Shown here in pieces: positions 1-8,837 of a stretch of 64,000 nucleotides of DNA. The stretch lies in the NCBI RefSeq assembly GCF_900188235.1, contig NZ_FZNT01000001.1, positions 1 to 64,000 on the forward strand. The letters are read 5' to 3'. The stretch is from Lutibacter agarilyticus (lineage in GTDB: Bacteria; Bacteroidota; Bacteroidia; Flavobacteriales; Flavobacteriaceae). The translations under genes were made by a program, and so were the position numbers. How positions within the stretch are numbered: position 1 is the first letter of the stretch; the number at the start of each line of letters is the position of its first letter. The notes below the pieces were generated by a model. The model was not told the DNA's origin, searched no databases, and was given only the letters and a program-made list of their open reading frames with translations.

Positions 1-52
1 CTATCAGCGCAGATGGTACTGCCACTATGGTGGGAGAGTATGTCACCGCCTT
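1..52 (+). rRNA. rrf: 5S ribosomal RNA, 3' end (partial)
   Basis: The first bases match the conserved 3' part of bacterial 5S rRNA: a GCAGATGGTACTGCC-like helix, then GTGGGAGAGTA and TCACCGCC. The gene begins upstream of the window. A strong intrinsic terminator follows at once, as expected for the end of an rRNA operon. The exact 3' end is uncertain by a few bases. Confidence 0.85.
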
Positions 53-60
53 TCTTTTGA

Positions 61-97
61 AAAACCTTCAACTTAAACGTTGAAGGTTTTTTTTTGT
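61..97 (+). terminator. Intrinsic terminator of the rRNA operon
   Basis: Perfect 10-bp arms AACCTTCAAC / GTTGAAGGTT enclose a short TTAAAC loop and are followed by a long T run. It lies directly after the 5S rRNA and closes that operon. Confidence 0.9.
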
Positions 98-588
98 CAA
101 AAAACTTAAGGTTTATTGCTTTTATTGGGTTATATAAGGGATCAAGATCATAAGTTAGGTGATTACTTAATACTGAATTTCTATTCAAAAAATACCCTGT
201 CATCTTAATTTAAGAGAGGTGTTTTATTTTATAATTCATTCATCTTCTGGTTCAATTTATATATTTAAAGTTAGATATGGAGTGTCTACCTTTGTTGTGA
301 CGATTTTATAGGAGATATAAATCATAATAGAATTTTAAAAATATATCTTAACTTAAATTGTAATTTCTATTTGTACCACAATAAACCTCTAATAGCAAAA
401 TTAACTTCATCAAAATAATAACTTAATATTGTTATATAAACTGTCATTTTTTAGAATGATAAAATTGTATTAAATTTGTAGATGTGTTAAATTCTAGTTA
501 TAAAAATGTATTTTTGTGCTGATAAAATTTGATTCTTTAAAATTGTTATTTTAACTCTCAATTTTAGTTAATTTAAAATTGCTTTAAT
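98..588. other. Gene-free AT-rich spacer between rRNA operon and polysaccharide genes
   Basis: About 490 bases with many stops in every frame and no convincing coding sequence. Its downstream half holds candidate promoter elements for the sugar dehydratase gene, listed separately. No dispersed repeat copies were recognised here. Confidence 0.6.
471..516 (+). promoter_or_regulatory. Candidate Bacteroidota promoter -7 elements upstream of the sugar dehydratase
   Basis: Two perfect matches to TAnnTTTG occur: TAAATTTG at 471-478 and TATTTTTG at 509-516. The first has a T-rich stretch at 447-452, about 18-20 bases upstream, where the -33 TTTG would sit, but not an exact TTTG. Either could drive the gene starting at 589. 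The call rests on consensus matching only. Confidence 0.35.
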
Positions 589-2490
589 GTGCTAAACACA
601 ACTTTAAAAAAAATACTCAAAAGAAACGCGCCGCGTTGGCTTATATTGTTTATTGATACCTATGTGGTGGTCAATACGTTTATTTTAGCCTATTTAATAC
701 GTTTTAATTTTGAGTGGGGATTTGATACTTCTAATTTAATTGTACAACTTGTTCTGGTTTTAGTGTGTGCATTGCTATCGTTTTTAATAACTGGTTCTTA
801 TAAAGGAACCATACGTTATACAAGTTTAAGAGATGCTGCAAATGTTACCATTGCCAATTCTATATTGTTTTTGTTTCTTTTAACTGCTAGATTATTAATT
901 ATAAAAGGGGGTATATTACAAGAATTAAGAATTCCTCTTTCAATTTTAGTGATTCATTTTTTACTAAATGTAATTATATTAATTATTAGTAGATATTTAT
1001 TTAAGGAGTTTTACAATATCTTATTTTCTTCTAGTGGAAAAAATAAAAGAATTCTTATTTATGGAGCAGGCGAGGCAGGTTTATTAACTGCTTCTGTATT
1101 GAAAGAAGATAAAGGTAGTAAGGTTTTTATTGTTGGATTTATTGATGATAATAAGCGGAAATCTACAAAGAAATTATACGGTATTCCTGTTTTTTATTCA
1201 GAAGATATATGTGATAAATTTGTTGAGAAAAAGAAAATTGATGAAGTCATTATATCAATACAAAAAATTGAACCAGCTCGGCTTTTAGAAATTGTAGATA
1301 ACCTAACTAAATATAAAGTAGATGTAAAAATAGTACCTCCAGTAAAAAAATGGATCAATGGTGATTTAAATGCACGACAGATAAGAAGTTTAAATATAGA
1401 GGATTTATTAGGAAGAGCACCTATAGAAGTAAACAACCCTATCCTCAAAGAAGAATTTAATAATAAGGTTGTTTTAATTACAGGAGCAGCAGGTTCTATA
1501 GGAAGTGAAATTTCTAAGCAAATAGCCAATTATAAGTTTAAGCAGTTAATTTTAATTGATCAGGCTGAATCTGATCTGTATGATTTACAACAATATTTTG
1601 TAAATCAAACTATTGAAAATATAGAGGTGAAAGTTGCAGATGTTCGAAATTTAGAAAGAATGGAAACTATTTTTGAAGCCTATAATCCACAACTTATTTT
1701 TCATGCAGCTGCTTACAAACACGTTCCATTAATGGAAAATAATCCATTTGAAGCCGTATGTGTAAATGTGAAGGGAACCAAAAATATGGCTGATTTAGCC
1801 CTAAAGTACCAAGTAGAAAAGTTTGTAATGGTTTCAACAGATAAAGCTGTAAATCCTACCAATGTGATGGGTGCTACCAAACGCATTGCAGAAATGTATA
1901 TCAATGCTCAAAACAAACAACAGGTCACTAAATTTATTACAACCCGGTTTGGAAATGTATTGGGCTCAAATGGTTCGGTAATTCCATTGTTTAAAAAACA
2001 AATAGAACAAGGAGGTCCTTTAACAGTTACTCATAAAGATATTACACGCTTTTTTATGACCATTCCTGAGGCTTGTCAGCTAGTTTTAGAAGCAGGTACT
2101 ATGGGTAAAGGAGGTGAGATATTTGTATTTGATATGGGCTTATCCATTAAAATATTTAAGTTAGCAAAAGATATGATTCATTTATCAGGTTATAAATACC
2201 CAGAGGACATTGATATTAAAATTACAGGTTTACGTCCTGGTGAAAAAATTTATGAAGAATTGTTAGCAAATGGTGAAACTACTACAAACACATACCATGA
2301 AAAAATAATGGTTGCTAAAGTGAAGCCTATTAATTTTGAAGTTGTTAAAAAGAATATTGAAGCACTTTGCACCTTAAATAATGAATTAAACTTCGAAAAA
2401 ACAGTGCGAAAAATGAAAGAAATAGTTCCTGAATTTGTCTCAAATAATTCTATGTATGAAAAATTTGACGTCGTGAAAAATCTAAACTAG
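589..2490 (+). CDS. CapD/PglF-type nucleoside-diphosphate-sugar 4,6-dehydratase (membrane-anchored)
   Basis: Likely converts UDP-GlcNAc or a related NDP-sugar to the 4-keto-6-deoxy sugar that begins exopolysaccharide repeat-unit synthesis. Four hydrophobic segments fill residues 16-135. A first Rossmann-like domain follows, with GAGEAG at 159-164. The catalytic extended-SDR domain has TGAAGSIG at 298-305 and the S/T-D-K triad region at 416-419. Met427 and Lys431 occupy the usual YxxxK position; the Met variant is typical of the PglF/FlaA1 family. Length (633 aa) is normal. The start is GTG; an ATG two bases upstream is out of frame and stops at once. It heads the export cluster wza-wzc. Confidence 0.9.
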   Translation: MLNTTLKKILKRNAPRWLILFIDTYVVVNTFILAYLIRFNFEWGFDTSNLIVQLVLVLVCALLSFLITGSYKGTIRYTSLRDAANVTIANSILFLFLLTARLLIIKGGILQELRIPLSILVIHFLLNVIILIISRYLFKEFYNILFSSSGKNKRILIYGAGEAGLLTASVLKEDKGSKVFIVGFIDDNKRKSTKKLYGIPVFYSEDICDKFVEKKKIDEVIISIQKIEPARLLEIVDNLTKYKVDVKIVPPVKKWINGDLNARQIRSLNIEDLLGRAPIEVNNPILKEEFNNKVVLITGAAGSIGSEISKQIANYKFKQLILIDQAESDLYDLQQYFVNQTIENIEVKVADVRNLERMETIFEAYNPQLIFHAAAYKHVPLMENNPFEAVCVNVKGTKNMADLALKYQVEKFVMVSTDKAVNPTNVMGATKRIAEMYINAQNKQQVTKFITTRFGNVLGSNGSVIPLFKKQIEQGGPLTVTHKDITRFFMTIPEACQLVLEAGTMGKGGEIFVFDMGLSIKIFKLAKDMIHLSGYKYPEDIDIKITGLRPGEKIYEELLANGETTTNTYHEKIMVAKVKPINFEVVKKNIEALCTLNNELNFEKTVRKMKEIVPEFVSNNSMYEKFDVVKNLN

Positions 2491-2499
2491 AACTACTTG

Positions 2500-2529
2500 T
2501 TTGTAAAAAAATAAAAAACAGTATATTCG
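2500..2529 (+). promoter_or_regulatory. Promoter for the wza-like gene
   Basis: TTTG at 2500-2503 and TATATTCG at 2522-2529 (one mismatch to TAnnTTTG) are separated by 18 bases, inside the usual Bacteroidota range. Transcription would start near 2535, between the stop of the dehydratase gene and the ATG at 2583. This makes the upstream TTG at 2544 an unlikely start. Confidence 0.55.
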
Positions 2530-2582
2530 CATCACTAAAAAAATTGAATAAAATAAAATTTCCCATCGGAAGAAATTTCAAT

Positions 2583-3344
2583 ATGAAAAATAAAATATAT
2601 GTAATTGGATTGCTAGTACTATTCTTGTTGACTAGTTGTGCTTCAAAAAAAGGGATTGTTTATTTCCAAGAAGTTGAAGGAGTTCAAGTGAATGATACCT
2701 TGATGAGTTTTGAACCTAGAATTCAGGCTGGAGACTTACTATTAATCAATGTTTCTGCCATAGATGGTGAAGCTGCCATGCCTTTTAATTTATACGAAAC
2801 GCCTATGATAGGAACTGCAGCTGCTAATGTAAAACCATTGACTTATTTGGTAGATGCTGGAGGTCATATTCAATTTCCTGTAATTGGACAATTAAAAGTA
2901 GCAGGAACTACTACTATGGAACTTACTGAAAAATTGAGAACGCTAATAGCGGCTTATATTAAAAATCCAATCATTAATATTAGAATGACCAACTTTAGAG
3001 TTACGGTTTTAGGTCAGGTAAAGGCTCCAGGTACTTATTCAGTACCTAATGAGCGTATTACAATTATAGAAGCGATAGGCTTGGCAGGAGATTTGGAAAT
3101 CCATGGAAAACGAAAAAACGTCATGCTTATTAGAGAACAAAATGGGCAACGTATGTTTGTGAATATTGATTTAACCAATAAAGAACTGTTTAGTTCACCC
3201 TATTTTTTCTTATCTCAAAATGATGTAATTTACGTAGAACCGAACAAAGTACAGGTAAATGCCTCTGCAGTTGGAGCTAATACTGGAGTTATAATTTCAG
3301 TAACCTCTATTTTACTATCACTAATTTCAATATTCTTGCTTTAA
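2583..3344 (+). CDS. Polysaccharide export outer-membrane lipoprotein (Wza family)
   Basis: Forms the outer-membrane export channel for the polysaccharide. The chosen ATG gives a clean lipoprotein signal peptide with lipobox LTSC and lipidated Cys19. A TTG 39 bases upstream would add 13 residues ahead of the signal and is less likely. The Poly_export domain covers roughly residues 50-120 (LTYLVDAGGHIQFPVIGQ). An SLBB domain follows (VTVLGQVKAPGTYSVP). A C-terminal hydrophobic helix spans the last 25 residues. The stop is 10 bases before the Wzc-like gene, so the two are co-transcribed and their products should form one envelope-spanning complex. Confidence 0.9.
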   Translation: MKNKIYVIGLLVLFLLTSCASKKGIVYFQEVEGVQVNDTLMSFEPRIQAGDLLLINVSAIDGEAAMPFNLYETPMIGTAAANVKPLTYLVDAGGHIQFPVIGQLKVAGTTTMELTEKLRTLIAAYIKNPIINIRMTNFRVTVLGQVKAPGTYSVPNERITIIEAIGLAGDLEIHGKRKNVMLIREQNGQRMFVNIDLTNKELFSSPYFFLSQNDVIYVEPNKVQVNASAVGANTGVIISVTSILLSLISIFLL

Positions 3345-3354
3345 TTTTTTTTAT

Positions 3355-5712
3355 ATGCAACACGATAATCAGTTAAATGAAGTCAGTTTTAATGACGACG
3401 CAATCAATTTAAGGGAAGAAATAGAAAAATATGTATATCATTGGAAGTGGTTTGTACTAGGAGTTGTAGTTGCCTTAGTTTCAGCATTTTTATATTTGCG
3501 TTATACATCTAACCAATACCAAGTTTCATCAACAATATTGGTTGAAGGAGATTCAAAAGGAGGTTTACCTTCAGAATTATCAGCTTTTCAAGATTTAGGT
3601 TTAAGTAGTCCAACTTCTTCTTTTGAAAATGAAATTGAATTGTTGAAGTCACGCTCATTAATGGAGCATGTAGTTAAAGATTTAGGTATTAATGTAACTT
3701 ATTACAATAAAGGACGCGTAAAAACATCCGAACTATTTGCTACACAGTTACCTATTAAAATTAATTTCTTTAATAAAGATTCAATATTTTATAATGAAAA
3801 GTCCTCTTTTGTTGTCCTTATAAAATCAGATACTACCTTTGGTTTGCTCAACAGTGAGGGTGAAGAGTTGTCGGTACATGCTTTCGGTGAAAATGTAATG
3901 ACAGATTTTGGTGAACTTACCATTACCCCTATAAATGATAAAGACCTTGTTAAGGGTTCAGAAATTATTGTTAAAATTTCTCCATTAAAGAATGTGGTTG
4001 GGAGTTACTTAAATCGGATTCAAATTTCTGAAGTCAATAAAAAAGCGAGTGTTATTAAATTATCATTAACCGATCCTGTTAAATTGAAAGCAGAAGCTAT
4101 TGTTAATAATTTAGTGAAACAGTACAATTTAGACGCTGTAGATGATAAAAGTTTGATAGGTAAAAACACCAATCTATTTATCAATGAACGCTTAAAAATA
4201 ATCAATGAAGACTTGTTACAAGTAGAAGTTGGTGCTGAAGATTTTAAAAAGAAAAATAACCTTACTGATATTGCATCTGAAGCCACCTTAGTTTTAGGAA
4301 CTAGATCAGAATTAGAAGCCAAAATTATTGAATTAAGTACACAATTAAAATTGGTAGCTTTTGTTCAAGAACATTTAAAAAGTAATGCAGAAGATTTGAT
4401 ACCAGCTAATTTAGGTTTGGCTGATAGTGGTATAGAGGGGAGCACATTAGCTTACAATGAATTATTACTAGAGCGGAATCGAATTTTACAAAGTTCAAGT
4501 ACATTGAATCCTGTAATTATTAATTTGGAAACTCAAATAAGAAACCTAAGAACGAGTATTTTACAAAGTTTAACAAATTTAGTTGCTTCATTAAATATTT
4601 CTTTAGCTGATGTTCAACAACAAGAATATCGCTTAAAAAGTAAGCTTTCAGAAGTACCAAGACAAGAAAGAGAGTATCGTAATATTGAGCGACAACAGCA
4701 AATTATTGAGGCTTTGTATTTGTATTTACTTCAAAAAAGAGAAGAAAATGCCATTACTTTAGCGGTTACTCTACCCAATGCTAAGATTATAGATATGGCT
4801 TATGGTAGTGATTTACCTGTTGCTCCAAAACGTAATATTATTTATTTAGCAGCATTGTTATTGGGTGTTATTGTGCCCTTTGGAGTTATTTATATCATGT
4901 TTTTATTGGATAATAAAATTCATACAAAGAAGGAAATAGAAAAGATAGTAAAAGCACCTATTTTAGGAGATGTTCCAAAAACCAACTCTTTAAAGAAAAT
5001 TGTGGTTTCAGAAAACGATCGGGATAGTATTGCTGAATCTTTCAGGTTGTTACGTACCAATATGAATTTTATGCTGTCGGGTATTCAATCGAAAGCGAAA
5101 ACTATTTTTGTTACTTCTACTGTTAGTGGAGAAGGAAAGACTTTTATTGCTTTGAACATTGCATCGGTTTTGGCTTTAACAGATAAAAAAGTATTGTTGA
5201 TAGGGGCAGATATTCGTAAACCAAAAATTACTGAGTATTTAAATATTAAAAGTGGCAAGGGCTTGACTCATTTTTTAATGGATTCAAAATTAACACCTTC
5301 AGATATTGTTGAACATGTAGCTGAAACAAATTTTGATATGATAGATTCTGGAGTAATAGCTCCCAACCCTTCAGAATTATTAATGAATGGTCGTTTTGAA
5401 GAAGCACTCGCATACGGAAAGCAACATTATGATTACGTAATTGTTGATACAGCACCTGTAAACTTAGTAACTGATACCTTATTATTAGGTCATTTTGCAG
5501 ACTTATTTATTTATGTGATTAGAGCTAATTATTTAGATAAGCGTTTATTGGAAATTCCAAAACAATTATATTTAGAAAAGCGTTTACCTAATATGTCGGT
5601 ATTGGTAAATGATGTAAATTATGAAAAAGGAGGTTACGGCTATGGTTATGGCTATGGCTATGGTTATGGAGAACAAGATCATACTCCGTGGTGGAAACGA
5701 TTGTTTAAGTAA
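3355..5712 (+). CDS. Wzc-like polysaccharide co-polymerase / BY-kinase
   Basis: An inner-membrane chain-length regulator and autophosphorylating tyrosine kinase. The N-terminal Wzz domain has a TM segment near residues 30-50. A long periplasmic coiled-coil region follows, including a QQEYRLKSKLSEVPRQEREY stretch. A second TM lies near 497-517. The cytoplasmic kinase has Walker A SGEGKT around 591-596, Walker A' VLLIGADIRKPK and Walker B VIVDTAP. The C-terminus carries a run of alternating Gly-Tyr, the usual autophosphorylation cluster of this family. The PHP phosphatase encoded just downstream on the other strand is the expected antagonist. Confidence 0.93.
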   Translation: MQHDNQLNEVSFNDDAINLREEIEKYVYHWKWFVLGVVVALVSAFLYLRYTSNQYQVSSTILVEGDSKGGLPSELSAFQDLGLSSPTSSFENEIELLKSRSLMEHVVKDLGINVTYYNKGRVKTSELFATQLPIKINFFNKDSIFYNEKSSFVVLIKSDTTFGLLNSEGEELSVHAFGENVMTDFGELTITPINDKDLVKGSEIIVKISPLKNVVGSYLNRIQISEVNKKASVIKLSLTDPVKLKAEAIVNNLVKQYNLDAVDDKSLIGKNTNLFINERLKIINEDLLQVEVGAEDFKKKNNLTDIASEATLVLGTRSELEAKIIELSTQLKLVAFVQEHLKSNAEDLIPANLGLADSGIEGSTLAYNELLLERNRILQSSSTLNPVIINLETQIRNLRTSILQSLTNLVASLNISLADVQQQEYRLKSKLSEVPRQEREYRNIERQQQIIEALYLYLLQKREENAITLAVTLPNAKIIDMAYGSDLPVAPKRNIIYLAALLLGVIVPFGVIYIMFLLDNKIHTKKEIEKIVKAPILGDVPKTNSLKKIVVSENDRDSIAESFRLLRTNMNFMLSGIQSKAKTIFVTSTVSGEGKTFIALNIASVLALTDKKVLLIGADIRKPKITEYLNIKSGKGLTHFLMDSKLTPSDIVEHVAETNFDMIDSGVIAPNPSELLMNGRFEEALAYGKQHYDYVIVDTAPVNLVTDTLLLGHFADLFIYVIRANYLDKRLLEIPKQLYLEKRLPNMSVLVNDVNYEKGGYGYGYGYGYGYGEQDHTPWWKRLFK
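5632..5670 (+). repeat. Short tandem repeat encoding the Gly-Tyr tail of the Wzc-like kinase
   Basis: Alternating GGC/GGT and TAT/TAC codons form a 6-base repeat of about six units inside the coding sequence. Slippage here would change the number of tail tyrosines in steps of two codons without breaking the frame. Confidence 0.7.
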
Positions 5713-5954
5713 TTTTTTGTGAGAAGTAAGGCGTAGCTTCGCTGGCTTAACAGTAAATACTGAATAGTGCTTGCAAACTGCCAAAAGCTAGCAAACCTTC
5801 ATTCTCACGAATGCGGGAATCTTTTACATTGAAATTGGGAACAATTATAATGAAATGTTAAACCAAGTTCAGCATGACGTTTGATTGCTAACAGAGTATT
5901 GCCTAGAGCAAAAAGCTAATAGCGAAAGACTAACGGCTAACTATTAACAAACAA
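5713..5954. repeat. Convergent intergenic spacer with dispersed repeat copies
   Basis: Between the Wzc-like gene and the convergent phosphatase gene. It holds a variant of the GTCATTC...GCGGGAATCT element (CATTCTCACGAATGCGGGAA near 5799) and a half-palindrome of the CTGAAACAAGTTCAGCATGACG family at 5851-5880. Related copies recur at about 8.7, 20.6, 23.3, 24.3, 34.1 and 59.2 kb. No gene is seen. Confidence 0.6.
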
Positions 5955-6698
5955 TTATCTAGAAAATAAGGTTACATTATTTTCTAACACAGGTTGTATA
6001 AGTCGAAGTATCTTTTTATCATTAATTTTTTCTAGATGATTCAAATGTCGGTGATGATGCGTATCAGTACCCGCTAAATCAATCATATTTTCTTTTAACA
6101 ATTTTAACGCGATGGTGTTTACATGCTTTCCGTAGTAATTTGAAAGAGATAATAAATTCACTTGAAATAAACAGCCAGCATCTTTTAGTTTCTGGTATTC
6201 ATTAAAATTTTGATGATAAAAATTATAACGTTCGGGATGTGCTAAAATAGGAGTGTACCCTGCAATTTGAATATTAAATAAGATTTCATACAAATTAACA
6301 GGTGCATTAAAATACGACATTTCAACAAGTATGTATGAATCTTTCAAGGGTAACAAATTTCCTTGGCTTAATAAGTTATTAAAATTGCCATCGAGCATAT
6401 ATTCAGCAGCTGTACTTAATTGAATATCCATTCCAAGAGAATTCAAATGAGCTCTTAAATCATTTAGTTTATCCATAATAATTTCTGGAGTATTTTCCCA
6501 AACACCTTCCATAATATGTGGTGTCGTAATAAAATTACGAATACCAAAATCATACATTCTTTTTATCAGTGCAACTGAGTCATCTAAATTTTTAGCCCCA
6601 TCATCAATTCCTGGTAATAAGTGAGAATGGATATCTACAAAATTTTCAGGAAGAATAGTTGTTATACTATTTTTTTGTTTCTTCAAAAATGATAACAT
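5955..6698 (-). CDS. CpsB/YwqE-type tyrosine-protein phosphatase (PHP family)
   Basis: A metal-dependent PHP-fold phosphatase expected to dephosphorylate the Wzc-like kinase. Metal ligands are visible in DIHSHLLPGIDDGA (His24, His26), TTPHIMEG, AHPERYNF and GTDTHHHR. The length of 247 aa fits the family. No signal peptide is present, which agrees with a cytoplasmic role. It is convergent with the kinase gene and lies 39 bases downstream of the Wzi-like gene, so it may be co-transcribed with it. Confidence 0.9.
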   Translation of the reverse strand: MLSFLKKQKNSITTILPENFVDIHSHLLPGIDDGAKNLDDSVALIKRMYDFGIRNFITTPHIMEGVWENTPEIIMDKLNDLRAHLNSLGMDIQLSTAAEYMLDGNFNNLLSQGNLLPLKDSYILVEMSYFNAPVNLYEILFNIQIAGYTPILAHPERYNFYHQNFNEYQKLKDAGCLFQVNLLSLSNYYGKHVNTIALKLLKENMIDLAGTDTHHHRHLNHLEKINDKKILRLIQPVLENNVTLFSR

Positions 6699-6737
6699 AT
6701 ATAGACAATTTTAAAATATAAAGTTAAGACTTAAAAA

Positions 6738-8201
6738 TTAAAAAAAACCGTTTTTTGAAAGTGTAATAAAACCTCCAAAATTTACGGGAGCATAGGTGCC
6801 AGTATCAAATGAAACCGAAGCTGAAATATTAAAAGGGACTCTATTGCTTTTTTCGGGAAGGTTTATTTCTAAAAGCCCAGAAAATTGTTTAGGTTTTGAA
6901 TCATACTCATTGTTAAACCAACCAAAATAAGTAACATGACTTAACATAGCTTTGTAAGTAATTGGTTTAAAAGTTCCTTTTATACCCACATTAAAAGCCA
7001 TAAACCGGTTGTCACCTATAATTACTCCCTGTGTAATGCCATTTTCATCAACAGGTTTTGTGGTAAAATATGGAGAGCCAATAGTGTGCCCAAAATAGGT
7101 CCAACCACTAGTATATACACCATTGTTAAAATAATTATCAAGTCCTCTTCCATGTATTTTATTACCATTTTCATCATAACCTTGATCTGGTGGGTTCGCA
7201 CCACTCATATTTTTGGTATAGGTAAATTCAGTTAATATATGACTTATAGGAGCTTCAGGTTGTTTTAAATCGATCATTAAGCCATATAAGCCATCCATCC
7301 AGTTTTGCAGTTCCATACCAGATCCATCTTCAAAAGGATGTGAATAATAAAAGTTGATATGGGTATGATCTCCAGAATAATTCATTTGAAAAAGATAGGC
7401 TCCTAAATGATTTCCTAATGCATTTAATTGGTCACTTTCAGAAGAATTTGAGCCACCTGATTTGCCTAAAACAATGCGGATAAAATCTTTAAAACTATCA
7501 GGTTGTTCTCCTGCGATATCAGATGTGCCTCCCCATTGAGCATAATGATCTATACCCGCTATTAATTCAAATTTAGGATTTAATTTAAACTTAAAAAACA
7601 GACTGGAATGGTGTAAGTTTGCCTTATCTACAGAGCGTTCGTCATTTAACCAATAATTGGCAAAATTTAATTGAAAGCTTAACCAGTTTTTTGCAAAGGG
7701 TAATTTTAGGTACTCTAAGGTTTTAATGTTAAAACCAGGATAGGCTCTAGCATTGATAGATTTTACAATATTTCCATTGGAAGATGATAAGCCCTCCCAT
7801 TTTATTTCACCATTTCTGTTTCCCAGATCTAAGGCCCAATTTTTATATTGAAGTCTAACATATAATTCATTAATGAAAACCGAATTTTTATCAGCAATAT
7901 ATCCAGTTGTTGTATTTTCATTTGCAATAAACCCAGTTGCACTTGCCTTATAAGCAATTCCAAAGTTTTTAGTCGGTTTTTTTAAGTTAGAGAAAATGGA
8001 GGCGTTTAAAGCACCAAAATTACTGTTTGGAACACTTCCGTACCTGTTTGAAACCAACCAAAAAGGCAAGGTTTCATAAGAAGAGATTCCGCTATTAAGT
8101 GAAATGTTATAATTAAAATGTTCTATTTCTTGCCCTTTAGAGTTGAAAGTGAAAAATAGAAGAAATAGTCCAAAAATAATTTTATTAAAAAAGGTCTTCA
8201 T
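6738..8201 (-). CDS. Capsule assembly Wzi-family outer-membrane protein
   Basis: A 487-residue protein with a signal peptide ending around FNSKGQ, then a beta-rich sequence with many aromatic residues, including SYETLPFWLVSNRYGSVPN near the N-terminus, characteristic of the capsule-assembly Wzi/porin-like family of Bacteroidota. It should be an 18-stranded-type beta barrel that helps attach or assemble exported polysaccharide at the surface. It precedes the CpsB-like phosphatase on the same strand. Family assignment is good; the exact role in attachment is inferred. Confidence 0.82.
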   Translation of the reverse strand: MKTFFNKIIFGLFLLFFTFNSKGQEIEHFNYNISLNSGISSYETLPFWLVSNRYGSVPNSNFGALNASIFSNLKKPTKNFGIAYKASATGFIANENTTTGYIADKNSVFINELYVRLQYKNWALDLGNRNGEIKWEGLSSSNGNIVKSINARAYPGFNIKTLEYLKLPFAKNWLSFQLNFANYWLNDERSVDKANLHHSSLFFKFKLNPKFELIAGIDHYAQWGGTSDIAGEQPDSFKDFIRIVLGKSGGSNSSESDQLNALGNHLGAYLFQMNYSGDHTHINFYYSHPFEDGSGMELQNWMDGLYGLMIDLKQPEAPISHILTEFTYTKNMSGANPPDQGYDENGNKIHGRGLDNYFNNGVYTSGWTYFGHTIGSPYFTTKPVDENGITQGVIIGDNRFMAFNVGIKGTFKPITYKAMLSHVTYFGWFNNEYDSKPKQFSGLLEINLPEKSNRVPFNISASVSFDTGTYAPVNFGGFITLSKNGFF

Positions 8202-8837
8202 GCAAATTTACATTTTGGGCAAATATAAGTAATATATATGGTAATAATTTAACCTTAAAAAGTTTGAAGTTGCTTTACGGGCTAGACGGTGAGACGTGAG
8301 AAGTTGCTTCGTGGGCTCAGCAGTTACAAACAAACCGTTTTCTACAACTTGATTGGGAATCTTTTGAATTGGAGTAAAATGTTTACACTTCATTCTTTTT
8401 TACATTGCTCAAAAAAGAATCAAAAAAGTCTAGTTTGATGAACAATTTTTTAAAATACAATCCTTGAAAAAGACATGCGCTGAACTCTCACAGTTCAAAC
8501 AGCACCGCCTGTTTTCTTTTTCTTCGGAAGTATTTTCTACAGAAATATTCATAGGACATCTTCTGTAAATAGTACAAAGAAGATAACAACAGATTACGGT
8601 TAATAAAAAACAACAAAAGAGTGTCATCTCCAACTTGATTAAAGATCTTTTGTTTTGGAATCAGAATCAATTATAGTGAGATGCTGAAACAAGTTCAGCA
8701 TGACGTATTATGCCTGTCATTCCTGCGTAGGCGGGAATCTATTTCATTGAAGTTTTAAATATTGGTGATGAGATGCTGAAACAAGTTCAGCATGACTTTT
8801 AATTACCAACAACCAACAACCAACAATCAACAACGAG
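8202..8837. repeat. Repeat-rich intergenic region
   Basis: About 630 bases with no convincing gene; short reading frames here coincide with repeats. Two direct copies of ATGCTGAAACAAGTTCAGCA-type palindrome lie at 8678-8705 and 8769-8796. Between them, at 8716-8740, is a GTCATTCCTGCGTAGGCGGG element. A degenerate block around 8290-8390 resembles the spacer at 5713-5830. A CAACAAC-rich stretch occupies about 8803-8833. Confidence 0.65.

Noticed and set aside
2544-2582. TTG start for the Wza-like protein
   Set aside because: It would place 13 residues in front of a well-formed lipoprotein signal peptide and lies only about 10 bases after the likely transcription start.
8208-8670. Several 60-70 codon minus-strand frames
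   Set aside because: They overlap each other and the dispersed repeats, have no signal or domain, and read through palindromes.
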